From: Shimia ponticola | GTDB lineage: Bacteria; Pseudomonadota; Alphaproteobacteria; Rhodobacterales; Rhodobacteraceae | Assembly: GCF_007995215.1 (NCBI RefSeq) | Contig: NZ_VCDK01000003.1 | Coordinates: 1,240,001 to 1,304,000, forward strand | Length of the DNA: 64,000 bases | Reading direction: 5' to 3' | Part shown: piece after piece, positions 17,517-26,390 of the stretch | Numbering within the stretch: the first letter of the stretch is position 1 | How the letters are laid out: each line of letters begins with the position of its first letter | The notes under the pieces: model-generated | What the model was told of the DNA's origin: nothing | The model's input: only the letters and a program-made list of their open reading frames with translations | The model's database searches: none | Translations under genes and position numbers: made by a program

Positions 17517-18302
17517 CTACCCGTCTTTGTTGGTGTACCGGTCCCACATGTCCGGGCGACGTTCCTGCGTGAGACGCTCGGACTGATCCTGCCGCCAATC
17601 TGCGACTTTCCCGTGATGGCCAGAGGTCAGGACCTCGGGGATGCCCTGCCCCCGCCATTCGGCCGGGCGTGTATATTGCGGGTGTTCCAGCAAGCCATTC
17701 GAATGGCTTTCATCTTCGGTCGACGCCTCGTTGCCCAAGACCCCCGGAAGCAACCGAACGGTTGCGTCAATCAGCACTTGGGCCGCCAATTCACCGCCGG
17801 TCAGAACGTAATCACCAATCGACACCTCGCGCATGCCGTAATGGTAGATTGCCCGTTGATCCACGCCTTCGAAACGACCGCACAGGATCGTACAGCCCGG
17901 ACCCCGCGCAAGATCAGCGGCCATCTCCTGTGTCAAAGGCGTGCCACGCGGTGACATATAGAGGATGGGTCCAGACCGATGGGCGTGCTCAATGGCGGCA
18001 CCGACCACATCAGGGCGCAGCACCATTCCCGCGCCGCCGCCTGCTGGCGTGTCATCCACATTGCGATGCTTGCCATCCCCGAACAGACGCAGGTCCGTGG
18101 TCTGCAACTGCCACTTGCCTTCCTTAAGCGCCTTCCCGGTCAGGGATGCACCCAGAACACCGGGAAACGCGTCGGGAAAGAGCGTCACAATCCGCGCAGT
18201 CCAGACACCGGCAAGATCAGCCGGTCCATCCATCAAGGAACGAGGCTTCACAGAGACCCGCACAGTTTTGCGACCGTGCGATTTAGATGGCTTGTCGGTC
18301 AT
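17517..18302 (-). CDS. trmD: tRNA (guanine37-N1)-methyltransferase
   Basis: A 261-residue SPOUT methyltransferase that places m1G37 beside the anticodon and prevents +1 frameshifts. It shows the trefoil-knot SAM site (YMSPRG near 117, [12 protein letters not shown] near 140 and [11 protein letters not shown] near 163) and the C-terminal tRNA-binding domain. About 34 residues precede the usual start ([11 protein letters not shown]); this basic extension fits other Rhodobacteraceae TrmDs, so the full length is kept. It is last in the rpsP-rimM-trmD run, four bases after the sulfotransferase-like gene. Confidence 0.95.
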   Translation of the reverse strand: MTDKPSKSHGRKTVRVSVKPRSLMDGPADLAGVWTARIVTLFPDAFPGVLGASLTGKALKEGKWQLQTTDLRLFGDGKHRNVDDTPAGGGAGMVLRPDVVGAAIEHAHRSGPILYMSPRGTPLTQEMAADLARGPGCTILCGRFEGVDQRAIYHYGMREVSIGDYVLTGGELAAQVLIDATVRLLPGVLGNEASTEDESHSNGLLEHPQYTRPAEWRGQGIPEVLTSGHHGKVADWRQDQSERLTQERRPDMWDRYTNKDG

Positions 18303-18306
18303 TTCT

Positions 18307-19107
18307 TTACTTTCGAGTCACGGTCTGCCCGCGACACATGCGGATAGCCGTCGCCTTGAGTTCCCCGACCTGCGCGTCGGTCAATGGCGAGAGGTTCAAC
18401 TCTCGAAAAAGTCCACGCAGTTCCGGATACGAAGAATTCGCTCTTGGCGGTTTCTCCAATTGAGCCAACACCTCGGTCGGGACGTTAAGGGCCGACAATA
18501 CCGGCTCAATCGGTCCGTGTTCGAACCCACGCAGGTCTTCGAGCGTCATGGTGGTGACTGAGGCCCCGTCCACGGCATCGGAAATCCTGTCGCACAGCGG
18601 GCCAAAGTCCGCTGCCGTATCGTAGTCCTTGCGAAAATTGGCCAGTGTCACGCCCTTGCGGGAATGCCGGATCAGTTGCCAATGCGCGCTGGCATACCAG
18701 TCATCTGCCGACCGGGTCGTGAAATAGACTTCGATTTCGGTGTCCGAAAACGTTTCCGCGCAGGCGCGGACAAGACGGGGCATCAAGGCAACGGCGGCGG
18801 AATAGTCTGTGACGCTGGAGCGTCCCGGCATCATCCCTGACAAATCTTCAGATAAAAGGGCGACCGGCCGCTCATCATCTTTGTCCAACGCGGAAAATAG
18901 CGTCTGAGCGGCGTCTTCGAACAACGTCAGACTGGCCCGTGTTGGCGCCACCGAATAGGCACGCGCTGCCTCGGTCACGTCGATCATGTCCGCCTTGAGA
19001 AACACGCGCAGGTATTTTGCCAGCAGGTCTGCGTTGACGCGCGCCGTGTCTTGCAGGGTCGTCGTGGCGGTCTTGTGAAAACCAGCATGGATCAGAACGG
19101 GTGCCAT
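18307..19107 (-). CDS. Sulfotransferase-like P-loop protein
   Basis: A 266-residue protein whose N-terminus [16 protein letters not shown] matches the 5'-phosphosulfate loop of sulfotransferases (GxHKTGTTxL pattern, with Ala for the usual Gly). The rest has Rossmann-type strands ([28 protein letters not shown]) that fit the 3'-phosphate binding region with R and S. The acceptor is unknown. It sits between rimM and trmD, where it does not belong by function, so it is a passenger in the ribosomal operon. I chose the ATG at 19107; a TTG at 19149 is also open. Confidence 0.75.
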   Translation of the reverse strand: MAPVLIHAGFHKTATTTLQDTARVNADLLAKYLRVFLKADMIDVTEAARAYSVAPTRASLTLFEDAAQTLFSALDKDDERPVALLSEDLSGMMPGRSSVTDYSAAVALMPRLVRACAETFSDTEIEVYFTTRSADDWYASAHWQLIRHSRKGVTLANFRKDYDTAADFGPLCDRISDAVDGASVTTMTLEDLRGFEHGPIEPVLSALNVPTEVLAQLEKPPRANSSYPELRGLFRELNLSPLTDAQVGELKATAIRMCRGQTVTRK

Positions 19108-19174
19108 GCGCCGAGAGGTAACTGGATACGTCCCTTCAGGCAATCGCAATCATGGGGCGTTGCAGAGCTTGAGC

Positions 19175-19687
19175 TTAGTCGAAAATGCCTGCTGGCGGAT
19201 CGGCAATGATGCGGCCCGCGCCAAGATCGACCGTGGGCACAGCCGCATGGGTAAACGGCAGCAGCACCGTTTCGGATGCGCCCGGCACGCGAATTTCCAA
19301 AATGTCTGTCGCACCGTGGTTCACGACGCGCAGAACACTGCCCAAAACCGCACCACCGGGATCAACGACCTCAAGGCCCTCAAGGTCGGAGTAATAGTAT
19401 TCGTCGTCCGGCAGGTCAGGCAGCGCATCGCGCGGCACATAAAGCCGAACACCTTTCAGGGCATCAGCATCTTCCTTGGTGCGAACGTCAGACAGACGTC
19501 CGATCAATTCGCCTTTACCGGCGCGGTCGATCTGAACCTGAAAAACGCGATCGGCGGCCTCATTGGTGAGGTCGCCGTAATCGCCTAATGCAAACGGATC
19601 CGCGCAAAAGCTCTTGAGCCGCACCTCTCCGTTCACGCCATATGCGCCTGCAATCGCGCCAACGCAGATGCGGGTGTCTTCTGCCAT
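19175..19687 (-). CDS. rimM: Ribosome maturation factor RimM
   Basis: A 170-residue 30S assembly factor with an N-terminal RimM barrel ([20 protein letters not shown]) and a C-terminal PRC-barrel (about 90-165, [14 protein letters not shown]). It binds S19 and helps 3' domain maturation. The ATG at 19687 overlaps the stop of a small upstream ORF (TGATG) and has GGAG upstream inside that ORF, so it is coupled to it. The in-frame ATG at 19729 is rejected. Confidence 0.95.
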   Translation of the reverse strand: MAEDTRICVGAIAGAYGVNGEVRLKSFCADPFALGDYGDLTNEAADRVFQVQIDRAGKGELIGRLSDVRTKEDADALKGVRLYVPRDALPDLPDDEYYYSDLEGLEVVDPGGAVLGSVLRVVNHGATDILEIRVPGASETVLLPFTHAAVPTVDLGAGRIIADPPAGIFD

Positions 19688-19833
19688 CACAACATCTCCG
19701 ATAGCACGCATTGCAGGTAACCGTTCCAATCGGACGCTCCCTTGCAGAGCGCGCCTGCGTTGGACCGCTCAAAGAGCATGCCCGCCACAAACGCGATCAC
19801 CACAAGGATCACAGTGCGCCCGATCCCGAACAT
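19687..19833 (-). CDS. 48-residue single-span membrane protein
   Basis: An ORF between rpsP and rimM reads [18 protein letters not shown], then [14 protein letters not shown], and ends CVLSEML before TGA. It has one N-terminal membrane helix (residues about 7-21) and a short, likely periplasmic, tail with two Cys (about residues 30 and 42). It begins 8 bases after the rpsP stop, and its TGA overlaps the rimM ATG. Tight spacing on both sides, with rimM's ribosome site inside it, argues that it is translated. Function unknown; the two Cys could form a disulfide. Confidence 0.65.
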   Translation of the reverse strand: MFGIGRTVILVVIAFVAGMLFERSNAGALCKGASDWNGYLQCVLSEML

Positions 19834-19841
19834 TGGCGGTC

Positions 19842-20222
19842 TTACTCTTCAGCAACCGTGTCTTCAGCAGGAGCTTCGGCAGCTTCTGCTGCTTTGGCAG
19901 CTTTCTCTTCAGCGCGCTCCTGGGCTTTCTTGCCTGGAACGGCTTTCTGTGGGTTGTTGCGCTCTTTCTTCGCAACAACACCAGCAGCTTCGAGGAAGCG
20001 GCTCACGCGGTCGGATGGCTGCGCGCCTTCACCCAGCCAGTACTGGATGCGCTCAACATTCATTTTGACGCGCTCTTCGCTGTCTTTTGGCAGCTGTGGG
20101 TTATAGGTGCCCAGTTTTTCGATGAAACGGCCGTCGCGTGGCATGCGGCTGTCAGCAGCCACGATGCTGTAGAAAGGACGTTTTTTCGAGCCACCACGGG
20201 CAAGACGGATTTTCATGGCCAT
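19842..20222 (-). CDS. rpsP: 30S ribosomal protein S16
   Basis: A 126-residue protein with the S16 core in the first 80 residues ([37 protein letters not shown]), followed by an Ala/Glu/Lys-rich C-terminal tail of about 40 residues typical of alphaproteobacterial S16. GGAGAA precedes the ATG by 7 bases. It leads the rpsP-ORF48-rimM-sulfotransferase-trmD run. Confidence 0.97.
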   Translation of the reverse strand: MAMKIRLARGGSKKRPFYSIVAADSRMPRDGRFIEKLGTYNPQLPKDSEERVKMNVERIQYWLGEGAQPSDRVSRFLEAAGVVAKKERNNPQKAVPGKKAQERAEEKAAKAAEAAEAPAEDTVAEE

Positions 20223-20259
20223 TGTTTGTTCTCCTTGAATGGCGGTCAGGGCCGAAACC

Positions 20260-20556
20260 CTAGGATTGGTGTTTTTTGTGGTGCTGAATGACTTCAGCGA
20301 TGATGAAGTTCAGGAACTTCTTTGCGAATTCCGGATCGAGGTCCGCGCGCTGAGCGAGGTCTTCGAGCCGTGCAATCTGTTTGGCCTCCCGGTCAGGGTC
20401 CGAGGCAGGCAGGTCATGGGTGGCTTTGAGGCGCCCCACGGCCTGGGTGTGCTTGAACCGCTCACCAAGTGTATAGACGAGGATCGCGTCCAGCCGGTCG
20501 ATGCTGTCGCGATGTTCGGCCAGCACTTCGGCGGCTTTTTGAACGGCGTCTGTCAT
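20260..20556 (-). CDS. Chorismate mutase (AroQ class)
   Basis: A 98-residue all-helical AroQ-type mutase converting chorismate to prephenate for Phe/Tyr synthesis. The signature is [20 protein letters not shown], with the active-site Arg/Lys later ([19 protein letters not shown]). It is a stand-alone enzyme without a prephenate dehydratase domain. Its ATG overlaps the stop of the GNAT gene (ATGA) and has GGAGAG upstream. It lies 37 bases before rpsP. Confidence 0.9.
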   Translation of the reverse strand: MTDAVQKAAEVLAEHRDSIDRLDAILVYTLGERFKHTQAVGRLKATHDLPASDPDREAKQIARLEDLAQRADLDPEFAKKFLNFIIAEVIQHHKKHQS

Positions 20557-21065
20557 TGCGAACTCTCCTGACCTGGGTGGCGCCAAACGGTCATCTCACC
20601 AAAGATTTCGTGGGAATACGGACCCTCAAGCGTACAGCCAAGGCGTTGCGCCACGCGTGCCGAGCCGTCATTGCCGTGTGCAACCAGACTGATGGCGGTG
20701 GTCCAACCCAAGGTGGTGTAGGCCCAGTCGCGCGCGGCTTTCGCGGCCTCGGTTGCGTAGCCTTTGCCTTCGAACCCATTCATCAGGTCCCACCCCAGTT
20801 CCGGCTCTGGCCAGCCATGCGGGTTCCAAGGGCCAATCACACCGACCATTGCGCCTGTCGCGGTTTCTTCCACCGCAAAGCGCCCATAGCCGCGCAGGTT
20901 CCAGTGACCAGCCTCAGTCGCCAGCATCCGCCACGTCCGCTCTGCCGTTAGAGGCCCGCCGACATACTTTGACCGGTCGGACGCGTAAAACGCCGCTAGC
21001 GGTTCAAAATGCCGTTCAGCCAACGGACCAAGCGTCAGGCGATCTGTGTGCAGTGTAGGGATCAT
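20553..21065 (-). CDS. GNAT-family N-acetyltransferase (RimJ/RimL-like)
   Basis: A 170-residue acetyltransferase: N-terminal TLHTDRLTLGPLAERHFEPL, the typical PELGWDLMNGFEGKGYATEA acetyl-CoA loop (about 98-117), and LVAHGNDGSARVAQRLGC. These match the RimJ/RimL-type subgroup that acetylates protein N-termini or small amines; the target is not predictable. It is coupled by ATGA overlaps both to the YeeE-like gene before it and to chorismate mutase after it. Confidence 0.88.
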   Translation of the reverse strand: MIPTLHTDRLTLGPLAERHFEPLAAFYASDRSKYVGGPLTAERTWRMLATEAGHWNLRGYGRFAVEETATGAMVGVIGPWNPHGWPEPELGWDLMNGFEGKGYATEAAKAARDWAYTTLGWTTAISLVAHGNDGSARVAQRLGCTLEGPYSHEIFGEMTVWRHPGQESSQ

Positions 21066-21490
21066 GCAGGCGCGCCCCGCAACATCAACGGCACCCACCG
21101 GTAGCCCGCCATCCCGATCAGCATCGCGAAAAAGAACAAAAGCGCATTGCCACCGCCATATCCCAGCACAGCGATCGCTGGTCCGGGGCAAAGCCCAACA
21201 AGCGCCCATCCGACGCCAAAGAAGGCGGAACCGACGATCAGGTTGCGGTCCAAAACCGGATCGGGCTTCGCCGGAATGGGCGAGCCGAGCACGGCCACCT
21301 TGCGACGTTCAGCGATCCGCCAAGCCACCAGCATCGGCAGGATTGCTCCGCCAAGGACAAATGCCAGTGTCGGGTCCCAAGCCCCAAAGAAATCAAGCCA
21401 CCCCTGCACTTTGGCGGTGTTGGTCATACCGGAAACGGTCAGACCAAGGCCGAACAGGGCACCAGAGATCAAAGCAATGACAAGCCGCAT
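21062..21490 (-). CDS. YeeE/YedE-family protein, C-terminal half type
   Basis: A 142-residue membrane protein with about four helices and the family motif GLCPGPAIAVLG (about 99-110). It corresponds to the second half of the YeeE/YedE thiosulfate/sulfur channel. The first half is encoded by the gene just upstream, overlapping at TGATG, so the pair makes a split channel. The Cys of the motif is one of those used for relaying thiosulfate. It is coupled downstream to the GNAT gene. Confidence 0.87.
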   Translation of the reverse strand: MRLVIALISGALFGLGLTVSGMTNTAKVQGWLDFFGAWDPTLAFVLGGAILPMLVAWRIAERRKVAVLGSPIPAKPDPVLDRNLIVGSAFFGVGWALVGLCPGPAIAVLGYGGGNALLFFFAMLIGMAGYRWVPLMLRGAPA

Positions 21491-21912
21491 CAAATGACCC
21501 CCAAGACGTGGCGCAAGACATACATTGCCAGCGCTCCGAAAAAGAGGAAGGTCACCGTCGCCGTAATCCCACGCACCGAAAACCGCGATATCCCGCAGAC
21601 GCCGTGACCCGATGTGCAGCCATTGGCCATCCGAGTTCCGATCCCAACAAACAGGCCAGCAATAATCAAAAGGCTGGTGTCGGCTGTCAGATTGGTCTGG
21701 GGAAAGCCCCAGATCATCCCGTAAGCCAAAGGCGCTGCGACCAAGCCCGCAACAAAGACTGCCTTCTCAAGCGACGGGCTACTCAGATCCACGAGCCCGC
21801 CCAAGATACCGGATGCGCCCATGATCCGACCGGACACCAACAGATAGATCGCAGCAGCACTGCCGATCATCAGGCCGCCAATCAGGCCCAAAATCCAATC
21901 CATCGGGATCAT
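21490..21912 (-). CDS. YeeE/YedE-family protein, N-terminal half type
   Basis: A 140-residue membrane protein with about four helices and the channel motif NGCTSGHGVCGISRFSVRG near residues 97-115, whose two Cys are conserved in YeeE. With the next gene it forms a two-chain sulfur transporter. The pair lies between ffh and chorismate mutase, and no rhodanese, persulfide dioxygenase or BigR gene is adjacent, unlike many such pairs. Confidence 0.87.
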   Translation of the reverse strand: MIPMDWILGLIGGLMIGSAAAIYLLVSGRIMGASGILGGLVDLSSPSLEKAVFVAGLVAAPLAYGMIWGFPQTNLTADTSLLIIAGLFVGIGTRMANGCTSGHGVCGISRFSVRGITATVTFLFFGALAMYVLRHVLGVI

Positions 21913-21958
21913 TCAGTCGTGTCCTTGTGATTTTGTTTGTTCGCGCGCACGGCCATCA

Positions 21959-23464
21959 TCATTTCTTTTTGCCAAACCCGCTCAGGCCCGGAGGCAACTG
22001 CATGCCACCGCCCAGACCGGGCAAACCGCCCGTCCCTGCGCCGCGCGGCATTGCACCCATTTTACCCATTTCGGCCTGCGCCTTGGCGATCTCGGCCTCG
22101 GACGGCATCCCGCCTTTGCCGCCGAACATGCCGCCCAACTGACGCATCAGGCCTTTGCCGCCCTTCTTGCCCAGCTTCTTCATCATGTCGGACATCTGGC
22201 GGTGCTGTTTCAGCAGGCGATTGAGTTCGCTCACTTCAAGACCCGCGCCTTTCGCAATCCGCTTCTTACGGGACGCCTGAAGGATCTGCGGGTTGGCGCG
22301 TTCTTTCTTCGTCATGGAGTTGATCAGGGCGACCTGCCGTTTCAACATCGTATCGTCGATGCCGGCTTCGGCCATTTGGCCTTTCATTTTGCCGACGCCG
22401 GGCATCATGGACATCATGCCTTCCATGCCGCCCATCTTGGTCATCTGTTCCAGCTGCATCTTGAGGTCGTTCATGTTGAAGCGGCCCTGCTGGAACCGCT
22501 TCATCATGCGTTCGGCTTGTTCAGCCTCGACCGTTTCCTGCGCCTTTTCGACGAGGGAGACGATATCACCCATGCCGAGGATGCGGCCAGCAATCCTCTC
22601 TGGGTGGAACTCTTCCAGCGCGTCCATCTTTTCGCCAGCACCGACGAATTTGATAGGTTTGCCTGTGACCGCGCGCATCGACAGAGCCGCGCCGCCGCGT
22701 CCGTCGCCGTCCATCCGGGTCAGGACAACGCCCGAGATACCGATCTTGTCGTCAAACTCTTCGGCAACTTCGACGGCGACCTGACCGGTCAGACCATCGA
22801 CAACCAGCATGGTTTCCCGCGGGCTGACAACGTCGCGAACATCCTCGACCTCTTGCATGAGCGTCTGGTCGATCTGCAGACGACCTGCCGTGTCGAGGAT
22901 ATAGACGTCATAGCCAGCCATGGTGGCCTGTTGCTTCGCGCGTTTGGCAATCTGAAGGGCAGTCTCACCTTTGACGATCGGCAACGTATCAACGCCGACC
23001 TGCATGCCGAGAACCGCCAGCTGATCCATCGCCGCAGGGCGGTAGATATCGAGCGAGGCAAGCAACACACGCTTGCCCTCTTTTTCCTTCAACCGTTTGG
23101 CAAGTTTACCGGTGGTCGTCGTCTTACCAGAGCCTTGCAGACCGACCATCAGGATCGGTGCGGGTGGATTGTCGATCTTCAGCGTGCCGGGATCACCTTC
23201 GCCTGCAAGGACATGCACAAGCTCATCATGCACGATCTTGACGACTTGCTGACCGGGAGTGACCGATTTGGTGACGGCCTGACCGGTTGCCTTTTCCTGC
23301 ACCGCTTTGACGAAATCGCGGGCCACGGGCAGCGACACGTCAGCTTCCAGAAGGGCCACGCGCACTTCGCGCAGAGCGGTTTTCACATCGTCTTCGGACA
23401 GCGCACCCTGTTTGGTCAGCCGATCAAAGACGCCTGACAGGCGGTCGGACAGATTTTCAAACAT
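21959..23464 (-). CDS. ffh: Signal recognition particle GTPase
   Basis: A 501-residue SRP54 homologue. It has an N-terminal helical N domain, a G domain with GLQGSGKTTTTGKLA (P-loop near 107), DTAGRLQID and TRMDGD, and a Met-rich M domain (about 300-440) that binds SRP RNA and signal sequences. The C-terminus ends in a Gly/Met-rich tail. The ATG at 23464 follows GGAGGG; the annotated upstream TTG two codons earlier is rejected. No SRP RNA gene is visible nearby. Confidence 0.97.
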   Translation of the reverse strand: MFENLSDRLSGVFDRLTKQGALSEDDVKTALREVRVALLEADVSLPVARDFVKAVQEKATGQAVTKSVTPGQQVVKIVHDELVHVLAGEGDPGTLKIDNPPAPILMVGLQGSGKTTTTGKLAKRLKEKEGKRVLLASLDIYRPAAMDQLAVLGMQVGVDTLPIVKGETALQIAKRAKQQATMAGYDVYILDTAGRLQIDQTLMQEVEDVRDVVSPRETMLVVDGLTGQVAVEVAEEFDDKIGISGVVLTRMDGDGRGGAALSMRAVTGKPIKFVGAGEKMDALEEFHPERIAGRILGMGDIVSLVEKAQETVEAEQAERMMKRFQQGRFNMNDLKMQLEQMTKMGGMEGMMSMMPGVGKMKGQMAEAGIDDTMLKRQVALINSMTKKERANPQILQASRKKRIAKGAGLEVSELNRLLKQHRQMSDMMKKLGKKGGKGLMRQLGGMFGGKGGMPSEAEIAKAQAEMGKMGAMPRGAGTGGLPGLGGGMQLPPGLSGFGKKK

Positions 23465-23838
23465 GGGCAAAGCCCTCCTTCATATTCCAGCTACGCCTTA
23501 TGTGGACGCAACCGCGCGAAAACCAAAGACCCAAACGAGATTTACCCCCGTGGGCGCAACGCGCTGACGGAGGGCGATCCTGGCAAAGCCTAAGGACCGG
23601 AAGGTTTGACTCTTCCGGGGTTGCGCGGCGTATGGCGGGCAGAGCGGCCTGAGTCAAGGGCGGTAGGACCCAAGACCACTTGCCAGCCACGTATGGCATG
23701 CGTATACGACGCCATCCCGCGCGGGGTGACTCGCACGGGCGCAAAGAATAGCTGATGAATGAACCTCACGGTTTCGACCGGTTCCTCTGATCAGACATCA
23801 TCCGCGGGCAAACCGCGTCGAACATATAGGAGCATCAG
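23465..23838. other. 374-base divergent intergenic region, ffh/rplS
   Basis: No credible ORF. It must hold the promoters of ffh and of rplS-rpmE. A stem-loop CCGGAAG-N8-CTTCCGG lies at 23597-23618. GCGGG/CCGCG symmetry sits about 30 bases before the rplS start and could be leader structure. I could not match it to a known RNA family. Confidence 0.5.
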
Positions 23839-24213
23839 ATGGATCTGATCGCACAGCTTGAGGCGGAACAAGTTGCCGCCCTCGGGAAAGACATTCCCGA
23901 CTTCAAAGCCGGTGACACCGTCCGTGTCGGCTACAAAGTGACAGAAGGCACGCGCAGCCGTGTGCAGAACTACGAAGGCGTCTGCATCGCGCGCAAGAAC
24001 GGCGAAGGCATCGCCGGATCGTTCACTGTCCGCAAGATTTCTTTCGGTGAAGGCGTGGAGCGTGTGTTCCCGCTGCATTCGACCAACATCGAGTCGATCA
24101 CCGTTGTGCGCCGTGGCCGTGTCCGCCGCGCCAAACTGTACTACCTGCGCTCGCGCCGTGGTAAATCCGCTCGAATCGCAGAAGACACCAACTACAAGCC
24201 GAAGAAAGGGTAA
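23839..24213 (+). CDS. rplS: 50S ribosomal protein L19
   Basis: A 124-residue ribosomal protein. It is recognised by [50 protein letters not shown] and the basic [19 protein letters not shown] region, all L19 hallmarks at the 30S-50S interface. TAGGAG precedes the ATG. It is followed 5 bases later by rpmE. In most bacteria rplS follows trmD; here it is on the opposite strand and beyond ffh. Confidence 0.97.
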   Translation: MDLIAQLEAEQVAALGKDIPDFKAGDTVRVGYKVTEGTRSRVQNYEGVCIARKNGEGIAGSFTVRKISFGEGVERVFPLHSTNIESITVVRRGRVRRAKLYYLRSRRGKSARIAEDTNYKPKKG

Positions 24214-24218
24214 CTGCG

Positions 24219-24440
24219 ATGAAAAAAGATACCCATCCCGACTACCACTTCATCGACGTCAAAATGACGAACGGCGACGTTGTCAAAATGCGCTCCACCT
24301 GGGGCAAAGAAGGCGACCAGCTCGCGCTCGACATCGATCCTTCGGCACACCCTGCCTGGACCGGCGGCAACACCAAGCTGATGGACACCGGTGGCCGCGT
24401 GTCCAAGTTCAAAAAGAAATACGAAGGCCTGGGCTTCTAA
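24219..24440 (+). CDS. rpmE: 50S ribosomal protein L31
   Basis: A 73-residue L31. It starts [20 protein letters not shown] and lacks the CxxC zinc pair, so it is of the zinc-independent type. It probably forms part of the inter-subunit bridge. It follows rplS by 5 bases and is closed by a clear terminator. Confidence 0.95.
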   Translation: MKKDTHPDYHFIDVKMTNGDVVKMRSTWGKEGDQLALDIDPSAHPAWTGGNTKLMDTGGRVSKFKKKYEGLGF

Positions 24441-24466
24441 TCCTGCCCGCCTTACGAATTCCAGGA

Positions 24467-24493
24467 AAGCCGGCGCACTGCGTCGGCTTTTTT
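24467..24493 (+). terminator. Terminator of rplS-rpmE
   Basis: AAGCCG-N11-CGGCTT with inner pairing, followed by six T's, 26 bases after the rpmE stop. Confidence 0.88.
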
Positions 24494-24552
24494 GTAATAG
24501 GGGCGACCAGGCTTGGCCGAAATTCTACGCCCCGATCTGTGTGACGTAACCT

Positions 24553-24945
24553 ATGACAAAATCGACCGCACTTGGCCCGCAATTCCTGCGCTTTCTGGTC
24601 GTGGGCGGCATTGCTTTTGTCACCAATATCGTCGCCCTCACCCTGTTTAATCTGGTGATGCACCCCATCACCGCACAGTTCCTGGCGTTCCCAATCGTTG
24701 TGCTGGTCGCATGGTGGTGCAATCGTCGCTTTACCTTTGGCAGCACCCAGCCATGGCGGCGCGAGCTTGGTAAATACATTCTCGCAAACATCGCAGGTTG
24801 GGCCGTGAACAACGGCATCTACGTGCTCTTGGTGCTCTCCAGTAGCTTCATCGCCACTTGGCCGCAGATCGCGGTTGTCATCGGATCGCTCAGCGGCGTT
24901 GGGATCAATTTTTTCTTCGCGCGAAAAATGGTGTTCAAGCCCTAA
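24553..24945 (+). CDS. GtrA-family membrane protein
   Basis: A 130-residue protein with four membrane helices, the GtrA/DPMS flippase-like fold. FLRFLVVGGIAFVTNIV is the first helix, WWCNRRFTF follows helix 2, and GVGINFFFARKMVF closes helix 4. Such proteins help translocate polyprenyl-linked sugars for cell-surface glycan. No glycosyltransferase gene is adjacent, so its partner is elsewhere. Confidence 0.88.
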   Translation: MTKSTALGPQFLRFLVVGGIAFVTNIVALTLFNLVMHPITAQFLAFPIVVLVAWWCNRRFTFGSTQPWRRELGKYILANIAGWAVNNGIYVLLVLSSSFIATWPQIAVVIGSLSGVGINFFFARKMVFKP

Positions 24946-25066
24946 GCGCAGCCCCCAAGACTTCTGACACCCATGCGGATGCATACCCCCTAAACGGAAA
25001 ACCGCACTTGGCGATGAGCGGCAAAGCTGTCAGCTATCGATCTCTATCTCAGATACGGAGTGTCCC

Positions 25067-26266
25067 ATGCGGGGAAGCATGCTGAAATCAGCGGCGATAC
25101 TTGGCCTTTTGGCGGCTGTCGGCCCGTTTGCCATTGATATGTTCCTCCCCGCGATGCCCGCGATCACCGAGGATCTCAACACCACCATCGCGGCCACTCA
25201 GGCGACACTCACGGCGTACTTTATCGCCTTCGGCCTCGCACAGATGGTTTATGGACCATGGGCCGACCAAGTCGGACGCAAGCCGCCGCTGTACACTGGT
25301 CTGATCATCTTTCTACTTGGAACGGTCGGCTGTGTCGTCGCGCCCAGCATCGAAATTCTGATCGGGTCCCGCGTCGTGCAGGCGCTGGGTGCGGCAGTTT
25401 TGATGGTCGTTCCCCGCGCCGTTATCCGTGACCTGCATACCGGCCCAAAGGCCACGCAATTGATGGCGATGATCATGCTTGTGATCTCGGTCTCGCCGAT
25501 GCTCGCACCGCTTGCAGGATCACTTCTCTTGCTGGTTGCGGACTGGCGGATGATTTTTGTTGTGTTGGGCGTCGCTGCTCTGTTGAGCCTGATCCTGACC
25601 TACCTCGTGGTCGAGGAAACGCTGGAGCCAGAGGCAAGCATCCCGGTCAATCTCCGCAGCCTTGCGCGCGGCACACGGGTTCTCATGACGGACAAGACCT
25701 TTATGGGCCTGACCTTTGTGGGAGGGTTCGGCATGGCATCCTTTTTCGTGTTCCTCGCCTCGGCGGCCTTTGTCTACACCCAGCAATTCGGCCTGTCAGA
25801 GATCGGCTTTAGCGTGGCATTTGCCATCAACGCCGTTGGGTTCTTTTCGGCGTCGCAGGTGGCTGCGCCGCTCGGCATGAAGATCGGGATGGAGCGCACG
25901 GTCCTCATCGGGACGATTGGCTTTGCGGTCTTTGCCTGTCTTGCCGCCATGGTCAGTCTTGCAGGTTGGTTGACGCTTCCTCTGATGGTCGGGCTGCTGT
26001 TTTGCGCGAACGCGTTTCTGGGCCTTGTGATCCCCACCACTATGGTCATGTCGCTTGATCCGCATGGCGAAATTGCCGGGCTTGCGTCGTCGCTGGGCGG
26101 GACGCTGCAAATGGTGGCAGGTGGGGTCATGATTGTTTTGACCGCCCCCTTCTTTGATGGCTCCGCCACCCCGCTTTTGTGCTCAATCGCGTTGTGTTCC
26201 CTGATTGCGCTCGTCATCGGGCTCGCGGTTCTCCGGTCGGCCCCATCTGCCCAAAGTGCGCCGTGA
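25067..26266 (+). CDS. Bcr/CflA-family MFS drug exporter
   Basis: A 399-residue, twelve-helix major-facilitator protein. PFAIDMFLPAMPAI in helix 1 and GPWADQVGRKPPL in loop 2-3 are marks of the Bcr/CflA multidrug subfamily; RVVQALGAA and RAVIRDLHTG follow. It probably exports hydrophobic drugs or small metabolites against protons. GGAG lies 8 bases before the ATG at 25067; a second ATG four codons later is less well placed. Confidence 0.9.
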   Translation: MRGSMLKSAAILGLLAAVGPFAIDMFLPAMPAITEDLNTTIAATQATLTAYFIAFGLAQMVYGPWADQVGRKPPLYTGLIIFLLGTVGCVVAPSIEILIGSRVVQALGAAVLMVVPRAVIRDLHTGPKATQLMAMIMLVISVSPMLAPLAGSLLLLVADWRMIFVVLGVAALLSLILTYLVVEETLEPEASIPVNLRSLARGTRVLMTDKTFMGLTFVGGFGMASFFVFLASAAFVYTQQFGLSEIGFSVAFAINAVGFFSASQVAAPLGMKIGMERTVLIGTIGFAVFACLAAMVSLAGWLTLPLMVGLLFCANAFLGLVIPTTMVMSLDPHGEIAGLASSLGGTLQMVAGGVMIVLTAPFFDGSATPLLCSIALCSLIALVIGLAVLRSAPSAQSAP

Positions 26267-26390
26267 CCTAAACACCAGCATCTGCGGATTTCGCACGACG
26301 AAACGAACCAAGCTGCGCCCTTTCGCTTTCCAAGCAAGTGCACCCCACATATGGTTGCGCCAAAAGAGATGACCGCAGAGGACAGGTAAC

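Noticed and set aside
22202-23437. 411-codon open frame on the plus strand
   Set aside because: It is antisense to ffh, whose GTPase motifs are certain; the frame is a GC-rich shadow.
23465-23838. Possible SRP RNA gene next to ffh
   Set aside because: A GGAAGG tract is present, but not the conserved SRP RNA helix 8 with its paired internal loops.
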